64,000 bases of DNA from Lentibacillus lipolyticus (GTDB lineage Bacteria; Bacillota; Bacilli; Bacillales; Amphibacillaceae): the NCBI GenBank assembly GCA_004145795.1, contig SEIO01000001.1, forward strand, positions 248,001-312,000. Direction: 5' to 3'. Positions within the stretch are counted from its first letter, which is position 1. Each line of letters opens with the position of its first letter. This document shows positions 27,581 through 36,973 of this stretch, one piece after another. Under the pieces are notes generated by a model. The model saw only the letters and a program-made list of their open reading frames with translations. It had not been told where the DNA came from and searched no databases. Both the position numbers and the translations under genes were made by a program.

Positions 27581-27937
27581 TTATTTTAATGCAGCTTTTG
27601 CTTTTTCAGCGAGCTGTGCGAAACCTTGCTCATCATTTACCGCCAAATCAGACAGCATCTTACGGTTCACTTCCACTCCAGCCTGTTTCAGGCCATGCAT
27701 CATTCGGCTGTATGAAGTGTCGTTCATGCGTGCTGCAGCATTAATACGTGCAATCCATAGCTTGCGGAAATCACGTTTTTTCTGTCTGCGGTCACGGTAA
27801 GCATACTGACCAGACTTCATCACTTGCTGTTTAGCTGTCTTAAATAGCGTTCGTTTTGAACCATAATATCCTTTCGCCAGTTTTAATACGCGTTTACGGC
27901 GCTGGCGTGTTACTGTTCCACCTTTTACACGTGGCAT
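27581..27937 (-). CDS. rplT: 50S ribosomal protein L20
   Basis: 118-residue early assembly protein of the large subunit, and in B. subtilis the autogenous repressor of this operon through the infC leader. Very basic sequence [43 protein letters not shown] and the globular part [40 protein letters not shown] are as expected. It is the last gene of infC-rpmI-rplT. Confidence 0.98.
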   Translation of the reverse strand: MPRVKGGTVTRQRRKRVLKLAKGYYGSKRTLFKTAKQQVMKSGQYAYRDRRQKKRDFRKLWIARINAAARMNDTSYSRMMHGLKQAGVEVNRKMLSDLAVNDEQGFAQLAEKAKAALK

Positions 27938-28008
27938 GTCGAGTCCCTCCTGAATTCAATTGAATAGTCTTTTTTAACATGAACTTTTACTAAATCGGTC
28001 AATACCTA

Positions 28009-28203
28009 TTAATACGGAAGCATTGTTTTGATCCGTCTGAAATCACTTTTTGAAACAGTGGTCGTTTTACGCAGTTTACGCTTTTGCTTCTGTGATTTAT
28101 GCGCGAACATGTGGCTTGTGTAGGCATGCCCACGTTTTAATTTACCTGTGCCTGTTTTGCTGAAACGTTTTTGTGATCCCTTATGAGATTTCATTTTTGG
28201 CAT
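28009..28203 (-). CDS. rpmI: 50S ribosomal protein L35
   Basis: 64-residue, strongly basic protein [20 protein letters not shown]...[24 protein letters not shown] ending in IKTMLPY, full family length. Lies between infC and rplT with gaps of 32 and 71 nt. Confidence 0.98.
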   Translation of the reverse strand: MPKMKSHKGSQKRFSKTGTGKLKRGHAYTSHMFAHKSQKQKRKLRKTTTVSKSDFRRIKTMLPY

Positions 28204-28235
28204 ACTGGTATCCTCCTTGTGCAGTTAAAAACTAC

Positions 28236-28751
28236 TTATTTTTCTTTCATCGGTGCAAGCATCATAAACATGTTGCGGCCTTCCATTTTTGGCTTAGATT
28301 CAACCGTTGCAACATCGTTCGTTTCCTTTGCCATCCGGTCAAGTACTTCACGGCCAAGATCTTTGTGCGTGATTGCACGCCCGCGGAAACGGACCGATGC
28401 CTTGACTTTATCCCCATTGGATAGGAATTTCCTTGCATTTTTTAATTTAGTGTTGAAATCATGTTCGCCAATCCCGGGAGTGAAACGTACTTCTTTAACA
28501 TTGATAACTTTTTGCTTTTTGCGTGCTTCTTTTTCTTTCTTCTGCTGTTCAAAACGGTATTTTCCGTAATTCATAATCCGGCATACTGGTGGTTTCGCGT
28601 TCGGTGCCACCATAACCAAGTCAAGGTCCCGTGTTTGAGCAATGTCAAGTGCTTCGTTACGTGACTTCACTCCCAGCTGATCGCCGTTCGAGTCGATCAG
28701 ACGCACCTCTTTGGCACGAATTTTTTCATTGACGTTCATCTCTTTGCTAAT
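28236..28751 (-). CDS. infC: Translation initiation factor IF-3 (ATT start)
   Basis: 171 residues. IF-3 binds the 30S subunit, checks start-codon/initiator pairing and prevents early 50S joining. N-domain [30 protein letters not shown] and C-domain [19 protein letters not shown]...[14 protein letters not shown] are complete. I place the start at ATT 28749-28751: it gives [16 protein letters not shown], matching B. subtilis MSKDLLINEQIRAKEV, and GGAGGTG is 7-9 nt upstream. The first ATG (28739) is 19 nt from that site. A rare ATT start of infC is known as an IF-3 self-control device. Confidence 0.93.
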   Translation of the reverse strand: MSKEMNVNEKIRAKEVRLIDSNGDQLGVKSRNEALDIAQTRDLDLVMVAPNAKPPVCRIMNYGKYRFEQQKKEKEARKKQKVINVKEVRFTPGIGEHDFNTKLKNARKFLSNGDKVKASVRFRGRAITHKDLGREVLDRMAKETNDVATVESKPKMEGRNMFMMLAPMKEK

Positions 28752-28955
28752 TGCAAGACACCTCCATTTTTTTATTCATGGTATTGATCCGTCATTGACA
28801 AGTGGTTCAAGTATCAGACAAAAAGACGTGCGAGCACACTGCACCCACACGTCTTCCATCATTTGCTGAAAAGTACGGAACCAGCCGACTGCTCCTTGGC
28901 GTCGATCAGGTGAGAAGCGGGTGCTTCTACTTGTCTCAGATCATTTTATTTTAAC
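28752..28955 (-). promoter_or_regulatory. L20 leader with attenuator, upstream of infC
   Basis: The minus-strand leader has the L20-leader type segment GTAGAAGCACCCGCTTCTCA then CCTGATCGACGCC. It ends in a terminator hairpin AAGACGTG...CACGTCTTTTTG (28822-28855). In B. subtilis L20 binds such a leader and triggers termination. Confidence 0.75.
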
Positions 28956-28961
28956 TTTTAT

Positions 28962-28990
28962 ATAATAGCATTAATCGGATGTTCTGTCAA
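28962..28990 (-). promoter_or_regulatory. Promoter of infC-rpmI-rplT
   Basis: Minus strand TTGACA (28985-28990), a 17-nt spacer and TATTAT (28962-28967). Confidence 0.75.
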
Positions 28991-29084
28991 CCCTCATCTG
29001 CTACACCTATTACGTCCAATATTAGTGTATCATGGTTTCGGCAGAATGAAAAGCCCAGAAAAATTCCAGCATCCACATGCTATT

Positions 29085-31031
29085 TTACTTTTTTCGCAAA
29101 ACCTTTTGGTCGATTTCTTCTTTAATCATCGTTTCAAAGTCATCATAGGCCAATGTCTCGGAATTATTTTCCCCATAACGGCGGACATTCACCGCGTTAT
29201 TTTCAATTTCATTATCCCCAAGCACTAAAGCAAATGGAACCTTTTGTGTTTGTGCTTCTCTTATTTTATAACCAATCTTTTCATCACGTTCGTCGACTTC
29301 CACACGTACACCCTGGTACCGCAACTTGTCAGCAACCTTTGTCGCGTAATCCAAGTGAGCCTGAGGTGCGACAGGAATAACTTTCACCTGAACGGGTGCC
29401 AGCCATGTCGGGAAAGCTCCCTTATATTCCTCAATCAGGAAAGCTACAAATCGTTCCATGGTGGAAACAACCCCACGATGGATGACAACCGGACGATGCT
29501 GATTGCCATCTTCACCGATATAGGTTAAATCGAACCGTTCCGGCAGCTGGTAATCAAGCTGGACCGTCGACAATGTTTCGTCCTTGCCTAACGCTGTTTT
29601 CACCTGCACATCAAGCTTCGGACCGTAAAATGCTGCTTCGCCCTCTGCTTCAATATATTCGACATTCATTTCCTCCATCGTTTCTTTCAGCATTGCCTGT
29701 GCTTTTTCCCACATTTCGTCATTGTCAATATACTTTTCCTTATCTTCCGGATCACGATAAGAAAGGCGGAAGTAGTAATCATGAATCCCGAAATCCTTAT
29801 ATACTTTCTGCACAAGTTCGACTACCCGGACAAATTCATCCTTTAGCTGGTCGGGGCGGGCAAAGATATGTGCATCATTCAGTGTCATTGCACGAACACG
29901 CTGCAGTCCTGCCAGTGCCCCGGACATTTCATAGCGGTGCATCGTGCCAAGTTCCGCTATGCGCACCGGGAGATTACGGTAACTCCACAGCTGGTTTTTG
30001 TACACCATCATATGGTGTGGACAGTTCATCGGGCGCAAGACCAAATCCTCGTTATCCATTTCCATGGCAGGAAACATATCATCCTGATAGTGGTCCCAGT
30101 GTCCGCTTGTTTTGTAAAGGTCGACGCTGCCTAGTACTGGTGTATACACATGATCATAACCAAGGCGTTCTTCCAAATCGACAATGTAGCGTTCAATATT
30201 GCGGCGGATGGTTGCCCCTTTTGGAAGCCAGAGCGGCAAGCCTTGTCCAACCTTTTGTGAAACGTTAAAGATTTCTAATTCTTTCCCAAGTTTACGATGA
30301 TCACGCTCTTTCCGTTCTTCTAGGACCTGCAAATGCTCATCAAGCTGTCCCTGTTTTTCAAACGCTGTACCATACACGCGCTGCAGTTGCTTATTATTGC
30401 TGTCACCGCGCCAGTAAGCCCCGGATACGCTCAGCAGTTTGAATGCTTTGATCTTGCTCGTGGACGGAACGTGTACCCCACGGCACAGGTCAAAAAACTC
30501 GCCTTGTTTATAAATGGTTACCTGCTCATTTTCCGGGATAGCATCAATCAGCTCCAGCTTCAGGTCGTCACCAATTTCCCGGAACATTTCTTTCGCCTCG
30601 TTACGCGACACCTCTACACGCTCTATTTCCAAATTTTCATCAACAATCTTTTTCATTTCCTTTTCAATCTTTGGCAAGTCTTCCGGTGTGATGGAATGAT
30701 CCAAGTCCATGTCGTAATAGAACCCTTCTTCAATTACCGGCCCAACACCAAAGCTGACATCGCCATACAGTCTGGTAACCGCCTGTGCTAAAAGATGTGC
30801 AGTTGAATGGCGCATAATATCAACACCTGCATCGTCCTTATACGTGACGATTTCAATTGCGCCGTCATGGGGGACTTCCCGGCGGAGATCCACCAATTCC
30901 CCGTCTAATTTAATGGCAAGTGCCTGTTTTTTTAGCCCCGGCGAGATAGAGGCTGCGATATCCTCCCCTGTAGTTCCAGCCGGAAATTGTTTCTCGGCTC
31001 CGTCCGGAAATGTAATCGTTAATTGTTCCAT
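29085..31031 (-). CDS. thrS: Threonyl-tRNA synthetase
   Basis: 648-residue class II synthetase that charges tRNA-Thr. Domains: N-terminal TGS ([28 protein letters not shown]), the SAD editing domain with [11 protein letters not shown] and [10 protein letters not shown], catalytic core with the zinc site [10 protein letters not shown], motif 2 [25 protein letters not shown], motif 3 [16 protein letters not shown], and the C-terminal anticodon-binding domain. ATG at 31031 is 9 nt from AAAGGAG; the in-frame TTG at 31037 is too close. Controlled by a T-box leader. Confidence 0.97.
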   Translation of the reverse strand: MEQLTITFPDGAEKQFPAGTTGEDIAASISPGLKKQALAIKLDGELVDLRREVPHDGAIEIVTYKDDAGVDIMRHSTAHLLAQAVTRLYGDVSFGVGPVIEEGFYYDMDLDHSITPEDLPKIEKEMKKIVDENLEIERVEVSRNEAKEMFREIGDDLKLELIDAIPENEQVTIYKQGEFFDLCRGVHVPSTSKIKAFKLLSVSGAYWRGDSNNKQLQRVYGTAFEKQGQLDEHLQVLEERKERDHRKLGKELEIFNVSQKVGQGLPLWLPKGATIRRNIERYIVDLEERLGYDHVYTPVLGSVDLYKTSGHWDHYQDDMFPAMEMDNEDLVLRPMNCPHHMMVYKNQLWSYRNLPVRIAELGTMHRYEMSGALAGLQRVRAMTLNDAHIFARPDQLKDEFVRVVELVQKVYKDFGIHDYYFRLSYRDPEDKEKYIDNDEMWEKAQAMLKETMEEMNVEYIEAEGEAAFYGPKLDVQVKTALGKDETLSTVQLDYQLPERFDLTYIGEDGNQHRPVVIHRGVVSTMERFVAFLIEEYKGAFPTWLAPVQVKVIPVAPQAHLDYATKVADKLRYQGVRVEVDERDEKIGYKIREAQTQKVPFALVLGDNEIENNAVNVRRYGENNSETLAYDDFETMIKEEIDQKVLRKK

Positions 31032-31089
31032 CGTCAACTACTCCTTTCAAGATTCTTTGCTTGTTCAATTCCTGGAAATATTAGCTTAC

Positions 31090-31113
31090 CACCAAGCCTT
31101 GATAGTGAAAGCC
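31090..31113. repeat. Dispersed hairpin repeat, copy A
   Basis: A 24-bp segment that begins CACCAAGCCTT and ends GTGAAAGCC matches 54021-54044 at 23 of 24 positions. It lies in the thrS leader between the T-box terminator and the gene. The left flank (GCTTACCACC) is a damaged form of the left arm of copy B. Confidence 0.7.
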
Positions 31114-31159
31114 GCAGTCGCGCAGCAGGAAAACGTGTATACAATCCTGACTGCAACAT

Positions 31160-31428
31160 AAAAAAGCGCCCATCCCCCTGCTTTTAAGCAAAGGGACGAG
31201 CGCTGGTCACGTGGTTCCACCCTATTTCCCGCAATTAATTGCGGCTCATCGATCGTTAACGCTGATAAAGCGCTGCCGCTTACTTCCTTGGTTTCAACAG
31301 CAGAGTTTAAAGGGGGTAATCATTTGTCCGAGCAGTGGAAGCTTTCAGCCAATGACTTCCTTCTCTTTGCTGCCGGGGGCAAATAATCATATCCTTATCG
31401 TCACTTTTAACTAGTTTGGAAAGATATT
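31160..31428 (-). promoter_or_regulatory. T-box riboswitch of thrS (specifier ACC)
   Basis: Minus strand: the T-box core AGGGTGGAACCACG (31211-31224) precedes a long terminator AGCGCTCGTCCC...GGGATGGGCGCT plus TTTTTT (31160-31205). In stem I, AAGTCATT can pair with AATGATT, and ACC (31315-31317), a Thr codon, follows directly in the specifier position. Confidence 0.9.
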
Positions 31429-31434
31429 TATTTT

Positions 31435-31463
31435 ATTATAGCTGTCGTTCCATAATAAATCAA
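31435..31463 (-). promoter_or_regulatory. Promoter of thrS
   Basis: Minus strand TTGATT (31458-31463), a 17-nt spacer and TATAAT, just before the T-box leader. Confidence 0.7.
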
Positions 31464-31568
31464 GCCTTTTTTACCATACACAGGCGAGAAGATCCCCCTA
31501 CTTCAATGAAGGTCATAGCCAAAATTAAGTTTGGGGCTGGATCACTTTCGGATAAGGAATAGAATCAT

Positions 31569-32432
31569 CTATTTTAATTTATGTGCCCGCTGATGTGGAA
31601 ACGGAAATCGGTTCATTGGCTGGAATGTCACTCGCTCCTGAAAGACGTTGATGACGGTCAGTGTTTTGGCATCAGATGGGCAGTCCCCATAGATGTGGAT
31701 GGTATCCGGGCACATGGCAATCAGTGGCGCAAGGTTCCATTCATCTTCATCAAGCCCAACCATATAAAGCGGTTCCTTTTGCATAAGCTTACGCAACTCA
31801 ATCCTGGAAAAACGTTTCCCCTCCGGCCCGTAGAAAGTAAACGGATCACCTTGAAGCACATAAACTTCAGGAAACATGGACTTACGATTTCCGATATGAT
31901 TGCGCAACATGTCAATAAATGCCTGATGGTCTTCTTCGCGTTTGAATTCGTCGATGGCCAGCCCTACATAGTGGGCAAGCTGATCCTTGAACACTTTGGA
32001 CTGAAAGTTGACGATGGAGTCAAAATGAACCGCACCGGAATGTTTAATATTGGCGGAAAAAAGTGAGTAAAGCAGCCGGCACGGATCCTTGTTATTCCTT
32101 ATAATCAAGCTGTCATCGACATCTCCAGTGACGATACGGTAGGACAAATCCATAATGCGTTCGATTTCATCAGCATTCGAATAATAGTAATAATCTTTTA
32201 TAATAGCGTCCAACATGTCCGTCAATCGATGGGAAACGAAAACACCGACCATTGCCTCGGCAATCGTCTCCATTAAATCATTCCCGGGCACTTGGTAATC
32301 CAGTTGTAAATGATTCCCCCATTCTTTGTTGTTTTTCCAATGCAGCTCAATCTTTTTGTTGATTTGAAATAAATACTCACAAAAACGTATGGCTTCTTTA
32401 TCCGATTCAAAGTACACTTCAAGCAAAAACAT
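31569..32432 (-). CDS. ytxC: Sporulation protein YtxC family
   Basis: 287-residue protein of the YtxC family found in spore formers downstream of dnaI; its molecular role is unknown. The N-terminal FLLEVYFESDKEAIRFCEYLF and the segment VSHRLTDMLDAIIKDYYYYSNADEIERIMDLSYRIV are typical. No signal peptide or membrane segment is seen. I prefer ATG at 32432 (GTGAGGGTG just upstream) over the longer frame, whose extra 18 residues are unlike the family. The promoter was not identified; 169 nt separate it from dnaI. Confidence 0.78.
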   Translation of the reverse strand: MFLLEVYFESDKEAIRFCEYLFQINKKIELHWKNNKEWGNHLQLDYQVPGNDLMETIAEAMVGVFVSHRLTDMLDAIIKDYYYYSNADEIERIMDLSYRIVTGDVDDSLIIRNNKDPCRLLYSLFSANIKHSGAVHFDSIVNFQSKVFKDQLAHYVGLAIDEFKREEDHQAFIDMLRNHIGNRKSMFPEVYVLQGDPFTFYGPEGKRFSRIELRKLMQKEPLYMVGLDEDEWNLAPLIAMCPDTIHIYGDCPSDAKTLTVINVFQERVTFQPMNRFPFPHQRAHKLK

Positions 32433-32601
32433 CACCCTCACCCAAGACCAAACTGTTACATTATATGGACAACTACACAGAAACATGTATACTCCATAAA
32501 AACTAGTAACGAACTTTGTTTAGGTAGAGGATATGCGCAAAAAATTTACTTTCGGTCATCATACGTGCAGGCAACCGTTTTGGCACGCCGCACCCGTATT
32601 T

Positions 32602-33534
32602 TTATTGATCCCGGCGGTTTTCACCGCCAATTGCAACTTCTGTACTAACCTGCTTGATTCGCTCGATAATCCGGCCTGCTTTTACCGTTTCACTGCCACC
32701 GCGGCTGGTGGAGGCCATTTGCTGCTCCAGCTGATCCAAGCTGTAGTTGGACGTGAAGAACACTGGCATATTTTCCATCATCCGGTACTGTAAAATGGAA
32801 CCAAGTATTTCATCCCGGAACCAGGCCGACTGGGTCTCCGCACCGATATCATCAAGCATGAGCACATCGGTGTTTTTAAAATAGCTGATCTTTTCATTAA
32901 TCGAATCGTCTTTAATAGAGCTCTTCATTTCCCGTACAAATTCAGGCATATAAATGAGCATGGACGATTTGTTATATTCTTTCAATGCATTAGCCAGGGC
33001 ACCAATCAGATAGGTTTTACCGACTCCGAACGGACCGTGGAAATACATACCTTTTGCCGGCAATTCATCGCTGGCTTTATTCAGGAAAAGAAGCAGCTGC
33101 CGAATACCTTCTCCTCGTTCGCTGTCATGGTCAATGTCAGCTATTGTAGCATTCAGTATTTCTTTTGGCATGTATAAGCTTTGTATAAGTCGCTGCTGTT
33201 CCTGCTGTTTTTCCACATCGATTCTGTTGTGGCATTTCTCATAAACCAGATGGATTTCGCCGTTTTCAGCCTGAAGAACAGGGGAGTAGCCTTGCAGCAT
33301 GTTAATGCACTGCCCGAAAGATGTGCATTTATCACACTGTTTCGATTGCGTTTTAAATTCATGAAGCTTAATAAGATTCTTATCTACTTCCTGCTGGGAG
33401 AGCTGTGGATGTCGTGACAGGAACGCCTGTATCTCCGGATCGTTCAGTACTTCCTCACGTACTTGCAGATAGTTTTCTTTAAAGTTTTTGTTTTTTTGCA
33501 TCCATTTTTTCAGTTCGGATTGTACCGGCTTCAT
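32602..33534 (-). CDS. dnaI: Primosomal protein DnaI (helicase loader)
   Basis: AAA+ ATPase that loads the replicative helicase DnaC at origins and restart sites together with DnaB. The N-terminal helicase-binding domain has a zinc-type cysteine cluster (CDKCTSFGQCINML ... KCHNR, about residues 64-110). The AAA+ core has Walker A GPFGVGKTYL (about 168-177), Walker B VLMLDDIGAE and sensor 1 VFFTSNYSLDQLE. 310 residues is normal. It lies 11 nt after dnaB, as in B. subtilis. Confidence 0.95.
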   Translation of the reverse strand: MKPVQSELKKWMQKNKNFKENYLQVREEVLNDPEIQAFLSRHPQLSQQEVDKNLIKLHEFKTQSKQCDKCTSFGQCINMLQGYSPVLQAENGEIHLVYEKCHNRIDVEKQQEQQRLIQSLYMPKEILNATIADIDHDSERGEGIRQLLLFLNKASDELPAKGMYFHGPFGVGKTYLIGALANALKEYNKSSMLIYMPEFVREMKSSIKDDSINEKISYFKNTDVLMLDDIGAETQSAWFRDEILGSILQYRMMENMPVFFTSNYSLDQLEQQMASTSRGGSETVKAGRIIERIKQVSTEVAIGGENRRDQ

Positions 33535-33545
33535 CTAAATCATCC

Positions 33546-34907
33546 TTACGATTGACTATTCTTTTTCCCAGAAAACTTTTTCAGCAGCTGTTCTGTCTCG
33601 TACCATTCCTCGTCTGAAATAGCTTGCTGTTGTTTGGCAGCGGAACCGGTATTGCGCTGTTTCTGTTTTCTTTCCGTAAACCACTCAGGGACAACTTCTT
33701 TGGAAGCTGTTTTCCGGCTGGATTTTTTCTTGTTTTTGCGTTGCTGATATTGTAACTTTTCATTTTTGGCAAAGCGCATTGCTTCCCTTGCCGTCTGTAA
33801 ATTCGCCCGTGACCAGTGACCGGCTATGGTCTCCATATAGGCTTTGGAGAGCTTCATGTTGGATTGGAGTAAAACATAATGAATCAGCACATTCATAACC
33901 GGGGATGGCAGTCCTTGAGTTGTCATCACTTCCCGGATTACCTTGAGATCCTGACCGGAAGCCTGACCGCCATTTGATAAATCTTCCAACAGCTGTTTTG
34001 GTGATATTCTCTCCAATTCGGCTATCAGCTGCTCCTCTTTTGTTGTTGGTTTATGTGCTGTTTCTTCCGTTCTTTCCGGCTGTTTTTCTGTCAGCCTAAC
34101 CGCTGCCTGGTGATGGTTCCGGAATAAATCATGACATGCTTCTTTAAACTCACTGCGATTAAGGGTGTTATCTTCTGTCAGTGCCCACAATACCGCCTTT
34201 TCCACTTCATATTCCGGCAAGTCATACAACTGCATCATTTGTGCGATTAGCTGTCTGTTGGTATGTGACAGCACTTGGTGTGCGGGAATCATTCGCTGCT
34301 GCAGTGTCTGTTCCATCCATGTAAAATCTGGTTCCGTTAGCTTCTCCTGCTGCTTGTCATGGAAGTGCTCACGTCCTGTAGCCGTATTTTCCAACGTCCC
34401 TTTCTCGGGCACAACTGTTTGAAAAACATCATAAAAAGAAGCCGTTATATCGACACCTTTCGTACCGCCCTGCTGTTTCGCGTAATGTTTCTTCAGCATA
34501 GCAAACTTCGCCTCTCCAATATGATGATACAGAAGCTGTGTGAGCATTTCATCCATGAAAAATTGTGACGGGGCAAAAGGCGGGTGCAATTCATACATGT
34601 ATACGTTAGCCTCATCGGACTGCTCCTGAAAGGTTTTCATAAGACCAATGCCTTCCAATTTCAGTCTGGCCCGGTAGAGTTCATCAAGAGGCAAATTTAA
34701 GTAATTCATCAATGTATGATGTGTCTGCGCTTTTTCATCATGCTGCAGTTCAGATTCATGCAACAATGTCATGTACAGTGAAATAGCCTGTATACCAACA
34801 AGCGGCTGATACAAATGAGTCAGTGCATGTGCAAAAGCCACCGGCAAATCTTTTACCAGCATTACCCGAAAACCGTCAATTGGTAAAATTTTTCCTATAT
34901 CACGCAT
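33546..34907 (-). CDS. dnaB: Replication initiation/membrane attachment protein DnaB
   Basis: Gram-positive DnaB (not a helicase) acts with DnaD and DnaI in origin loading and restart. 453 residues: an N-terminal winged-helix DDBH1 domain (VAFAHALTHLYQPLVGIQAISLYMTL), a Gln/Glu-rich middle and a C-terminal DnaD-like DDBH2 domain ending in the IHYVLLQSNMKLSKAYMETIAGHWSRANLQTAREAM motif. The tail is rich in Lys/Gln. It precedes dnaI on the same strand and follows nrdR. Confidence 0.93.
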   Translation of the reverse strand: MRDIGKILPIDGFRVMLVKDLPVAFAHALTHLYQPLVGIQAISLYMTLLHESELQHDEKAQTHHTLMNYLNLPLDELYRARLKLEGIGLMKTFQEQSDEANVYMYELHPPFAPSQFFMDEMLTQLLYHHIGEAKFAMLKKHYAKQQGGTKGVDITASFYDVFQTVVPEKGTLENTATGREHFHDKQQEKLTEPDFTWMEQTLQQRMIPAHQVLSHTNRQLIAQMMQLYDLPEYEVEKAVLWALTEDNTLNRSEFKEACHDLFRNHHQAAVRLTEKQPERTEETAHKPTTKEEQLIAELERISPKQLLEDLSNGGQASGQDLKVIREVMTTQGLPSPVMNVLIHYVLLQSNMKLSKAYMETIAGHWSRANLQTAREAMRFAKNEKLQYQQRKNKKKSSRKTASKEVVPEWFTERKQKQRNTGSAAKQQQAISDEEWYETEQLLKKFSGKKNSQS

Positions 34908-34949
34908 AGTGCATAATCCCTTCCCCTATTATAAGCATTGCCATAATTC

Positions 34950-35429
34950 CTATCTATCTTCATCGTTTTCTTTCTTATCCGCTTTAATCAAGTCTTTTAA
35001 TTCATCTAAAAACACCGAGATGTCCTTAAACTGCCTGTAAACAGAAGCGAAGCGGACATATGCTACCTCATCAATGGTTGACAGTTGTTCCATCACCATT
35101 TCACCTATTTCATTGCTTTCCACTTCCGAGACACCTTCGTTACGCAGGGCTTTTTCAACCTCGAGCGCAACTTGTTCGATGGATTCCAATGGGACTGGAC
35201 GTTTTTCGCATGCTTTGATGAGCCCTCGTATTAACTTTTCACGGCTATACTCCTGTCTGGTGCCGTCTTTTTTAACGACAATCAGTGGTACTTCCTCAAT
35301 CCGCTCAAACGTGGTGAATCGGAAACCGCATTGTTCGCATTCTCGTCGGCGCCGGATGGAACGCCCTTCTTCAATTGGCCGTGAATCCAGCACTTTTGTA
35401 CTTTTGTTCTGGCAATTTGAGCATCGCAT
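34950..35429 (-). CDS. nrdR: Transcriptional repressor NrdR
   Basis: 159-residue nucleotide-sensing repressor of ribonucleotide reductase genes. The zinc ribbon is intact (Cys3, Cys6, Cys31, Cys34 in MRCSNCQ ... CEQCGF) and is followed by an ATP-cone ([24 protein letters not shown]). [17 protein letters not shown] is the family hallmark. GATAGGAGTAAATC precedes the ATG. In B. subtilis it is also next to dnaB. Confidence 0.97.
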   Translation of the reverse strand: MRCSNCQNKSTKVLDSRPIEEGRSIRRRRECEQCGFRFTTFERIEEVPLIVVKKDGTRQEYSREKLIRGLIKACEKRPVPLESIEQVALEVEKALRNEGVSEVESNEIGEMVMEQLSTIDEVAYVRFASVYRQFKDISVFLDELKDLIKADKKENDEDR

Positions 35430-35744
35430 GTTGATTTACTCCTATCATCTGTGAGCAGGCTGCTGCACCATGTTTTTTCAAGCGGCAGTTACAGTTTGTC
35501 ATAGTTTGTCTGAAGCAAGGTATCCGTATGTGAATTATTTGTTTCTGTCTGACCAATGGACGTACCTGGCAAACGGCACTTTCCTTACCTGCTCTATTGT
35601 AAGTGTATATCTTTTAATGGCTATTTTAATCAGAGACTATGTTTCTATATTGTAACACGATTTTCACCGCTGAAGTAAATAAAATTAATGAGATTGCGGC
35701 TTCTATCAACCGCACCTGAAAACACAACGATTACAAAACGAGCC
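35430..35744. other. Non-coding stretch between gapB and nrdR
   Basis: About 315 bases without a convincing gene. A minus-strand TACAAT (near 35650) could be the nrdR -10. B. subtilis has speD between nrdR and gapB; translating this stretch in all minus frames gave nothing like SpeD. The longest frame (82 residues over the gapB end) is an artefact of the terminator region. Confidence 0.6.
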
Positions 35745-35790
35745 ATAAAAAAAGACTGACACACTTTCTGATGAAAGCAGTCAATCTTTT
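35745..35790 (-). terminator. Terminator of gapB
   Basis: AAAGACTGAC (35751-35760) pairs with GTCAATCTTT (35780-35789), with inner CTTTC/GAAAG pairing, followed by a T run on the minus strand. Confidence 0.8.
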
Positions 35791-35808
35791 TCATGATATA
35801 TACAATTA

Positions 35809-36843
35809 TTAGCGAGTAAATTCCATTTGTTGATGACGGAGATAGCTTCCTGCATGTTTCGCTAAGTCTGTCACACGTTTGGAATATCCCCATTCGTTAT
35901 CATACCAAGCCAGTACTTTTATCTTATGATCATCCATGATCATGGTTGACAAGCCGTCGATAATGGCCGATTCCTCTGTCGACGTATAATCAATGGAAAC
36001 AAGCGGTTCATCACTGTATTTAATGATTCCACGCAAATCTTGTTCTGAGGCGTTCCGGAACATGTTATTAACCATTTCCGCTGAAACGGACTCTTTCACG
36101 TCAATAACTAAATCGACAAGCGAGACATTCGGTGTCGGAACTCTTAATGCCATACCATGCAGTTTTCCATTTAAATGCGGCAGGACCTCTCCTAATGCTT
36201 TAGCTGCTCCAGTGGATGTTGGTATAATCGACTGTGTGCAGCCGCGGGCACGACGCAGATCCTTATGCGGATTATCAAGGTTTTTCTGATCGTTCGTGAA
36301 CGAATGTATCGTCGTCATCAATCCATTTTCAATGGTAAGGTTATCATCCAGTACCTTAACAACCGGTGCCAGGCAGTTCGTCGTACAGGAAGCATTGGAA
36401 ATGACATGATCTTCCTCAGGATCGTAAGACTGTTCATTGACACCCATGACAATTGTTTTATCAACTTGTTTTCCTGGTGCCGTAATAACCACCTTTTGCG
36501 CACCCGCCTGGATATGCCGGCCTGCCTCTTCTTTTGTTTTGAATTTGCCCGTTGCTTCTACAACTATATCAATCTCATAATCTTTCCATGGAAGTTTTTC
36601 CGGCTCGCGCGAACTTACAATAGCTACTTCTTTCCCATCTATTTCAAGGCTGTTGTTTAGTGCTTTCACTTCGCCATTAAAGATACCGTGAACACTATCA
36701 TATTTAATTAAATGCGCCAACGTCTCGGGAGGGTAGCTTGCATTAATTGCAACAACCTCTAGTTCATCGTCCGTTATCGCCTGACGGAAAACCATTCGTC
36801 CGATGCGGCCAAATCCATTAATTGCAATCCGGATTTTATTCAT
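35809..36843 (-). CDS. gapB: Gluconeogenic glyceraldehyde-3-phosphate dehydrogenase (GapB type)
   Basis: 344 residues. N-terminal dinucleotide fold INGFGRIGR (8-16), catalytic Cys153 in ISNASCTTNCLAP and its partner His in TIHSFTNDQ. After the second strand the sequence is INASYPPETLAHLIKYDS, without the Asp of glycolytic NAD-dependent GapA (IND). This is the mark of the B. subtilis GapB class, which uses NADP and works in gluconeogenesis. Two CcpN-type boxes lie in the promoter, fitting repression on glycolytic substrates. It stands alone with its own terminator. Confidence 0.92.
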   Translation of the reverse strand: MNKIRIAINGFGRIGRMVFRQAITDDELEVVAINASYPPETLAHLIKYDSVHGIFNGEVKALNNSLEIDGKEVAIVSSREPEKLPWKDYEIDIVVEATGKFKTKEEAGRHIQAGAQKVVITAPGKQVDKTIVMGVNEQSYDPEEDHVISNASCTTNCLAPVVKVLDDNLTIENGLMTTIHSFTNDQKNLDNPHKDLRRARGCTQSIIPTSTGAAKALGEVLPHLNGKLHGMALRVPTPNVSLVDLVIDVKESVSAEMVNNMFRNASEQDLRGIIKYSDEPLVSIDYTSTEESAIIDGLSTMIMDDHKIKVLAWYDNEWGYSKRVTDLAKHAGSYLRHQQMEFTR

Positions 36844-36858
36844 ATGCGGTCCCCCTAA

Positions 36859-36902
36859 TATGTTATACTCTTTTGTTATTTCGTTACATTTATTATAACA
36901 TA
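36859..36902 (-). promoter_or_regulatory. gapB control region with two CcpN-type boxes
   Basis: TATGTTATACT on the plus strand (36859-36869) fits the CcpN consensus TRTGHYATAYW at all 11 positions. TATGTTATAAT on the minus strand (36892-36902) fits 10 of 11. The two sites are 33 nt apart and enclose the probable promoter. B. subtilis gapB is repressed by CcpN. Confidence 0.65.
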
Positions 36903-36931
36903 ATCAAAATAAAATTGTGACCTAATATAGC

Positions 36932-36965
36932 AAAAAAAAGCCCGAAGTATTATTTTCGGACTTTT
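36932..36965 (-). terminator. Terminator of polA-mutM-coaE
   Basis: AAGCCCGAA pairs with TTCGGACTT around a 9-nt loop, followed by TTTTTTTT on the minus strand. Confidence 0.8.
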
Positions 36966-36973
36966 CACAGTAA

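Noticed and set aside
29573-30268. 231-codon plus-strand frame opposite thrS
   Set aside because: Antisense shadow of a highly conserved synthetase; composition (many His, Arg, Pro) is not protein-like.
32610-32630. Hairpin GGCGGTGAAAACCGCC as a dnaI terminator
   Set aside because: It lies inside the dnaI reading frame (IGGENRR) and no T run follows on the minus strand.
35645-35893. 82-codon minus-strand frame across the gapB end
   Set aside because: It overlaps the gapB 3' end in another frame and the terminator; no similarity to SpeD.
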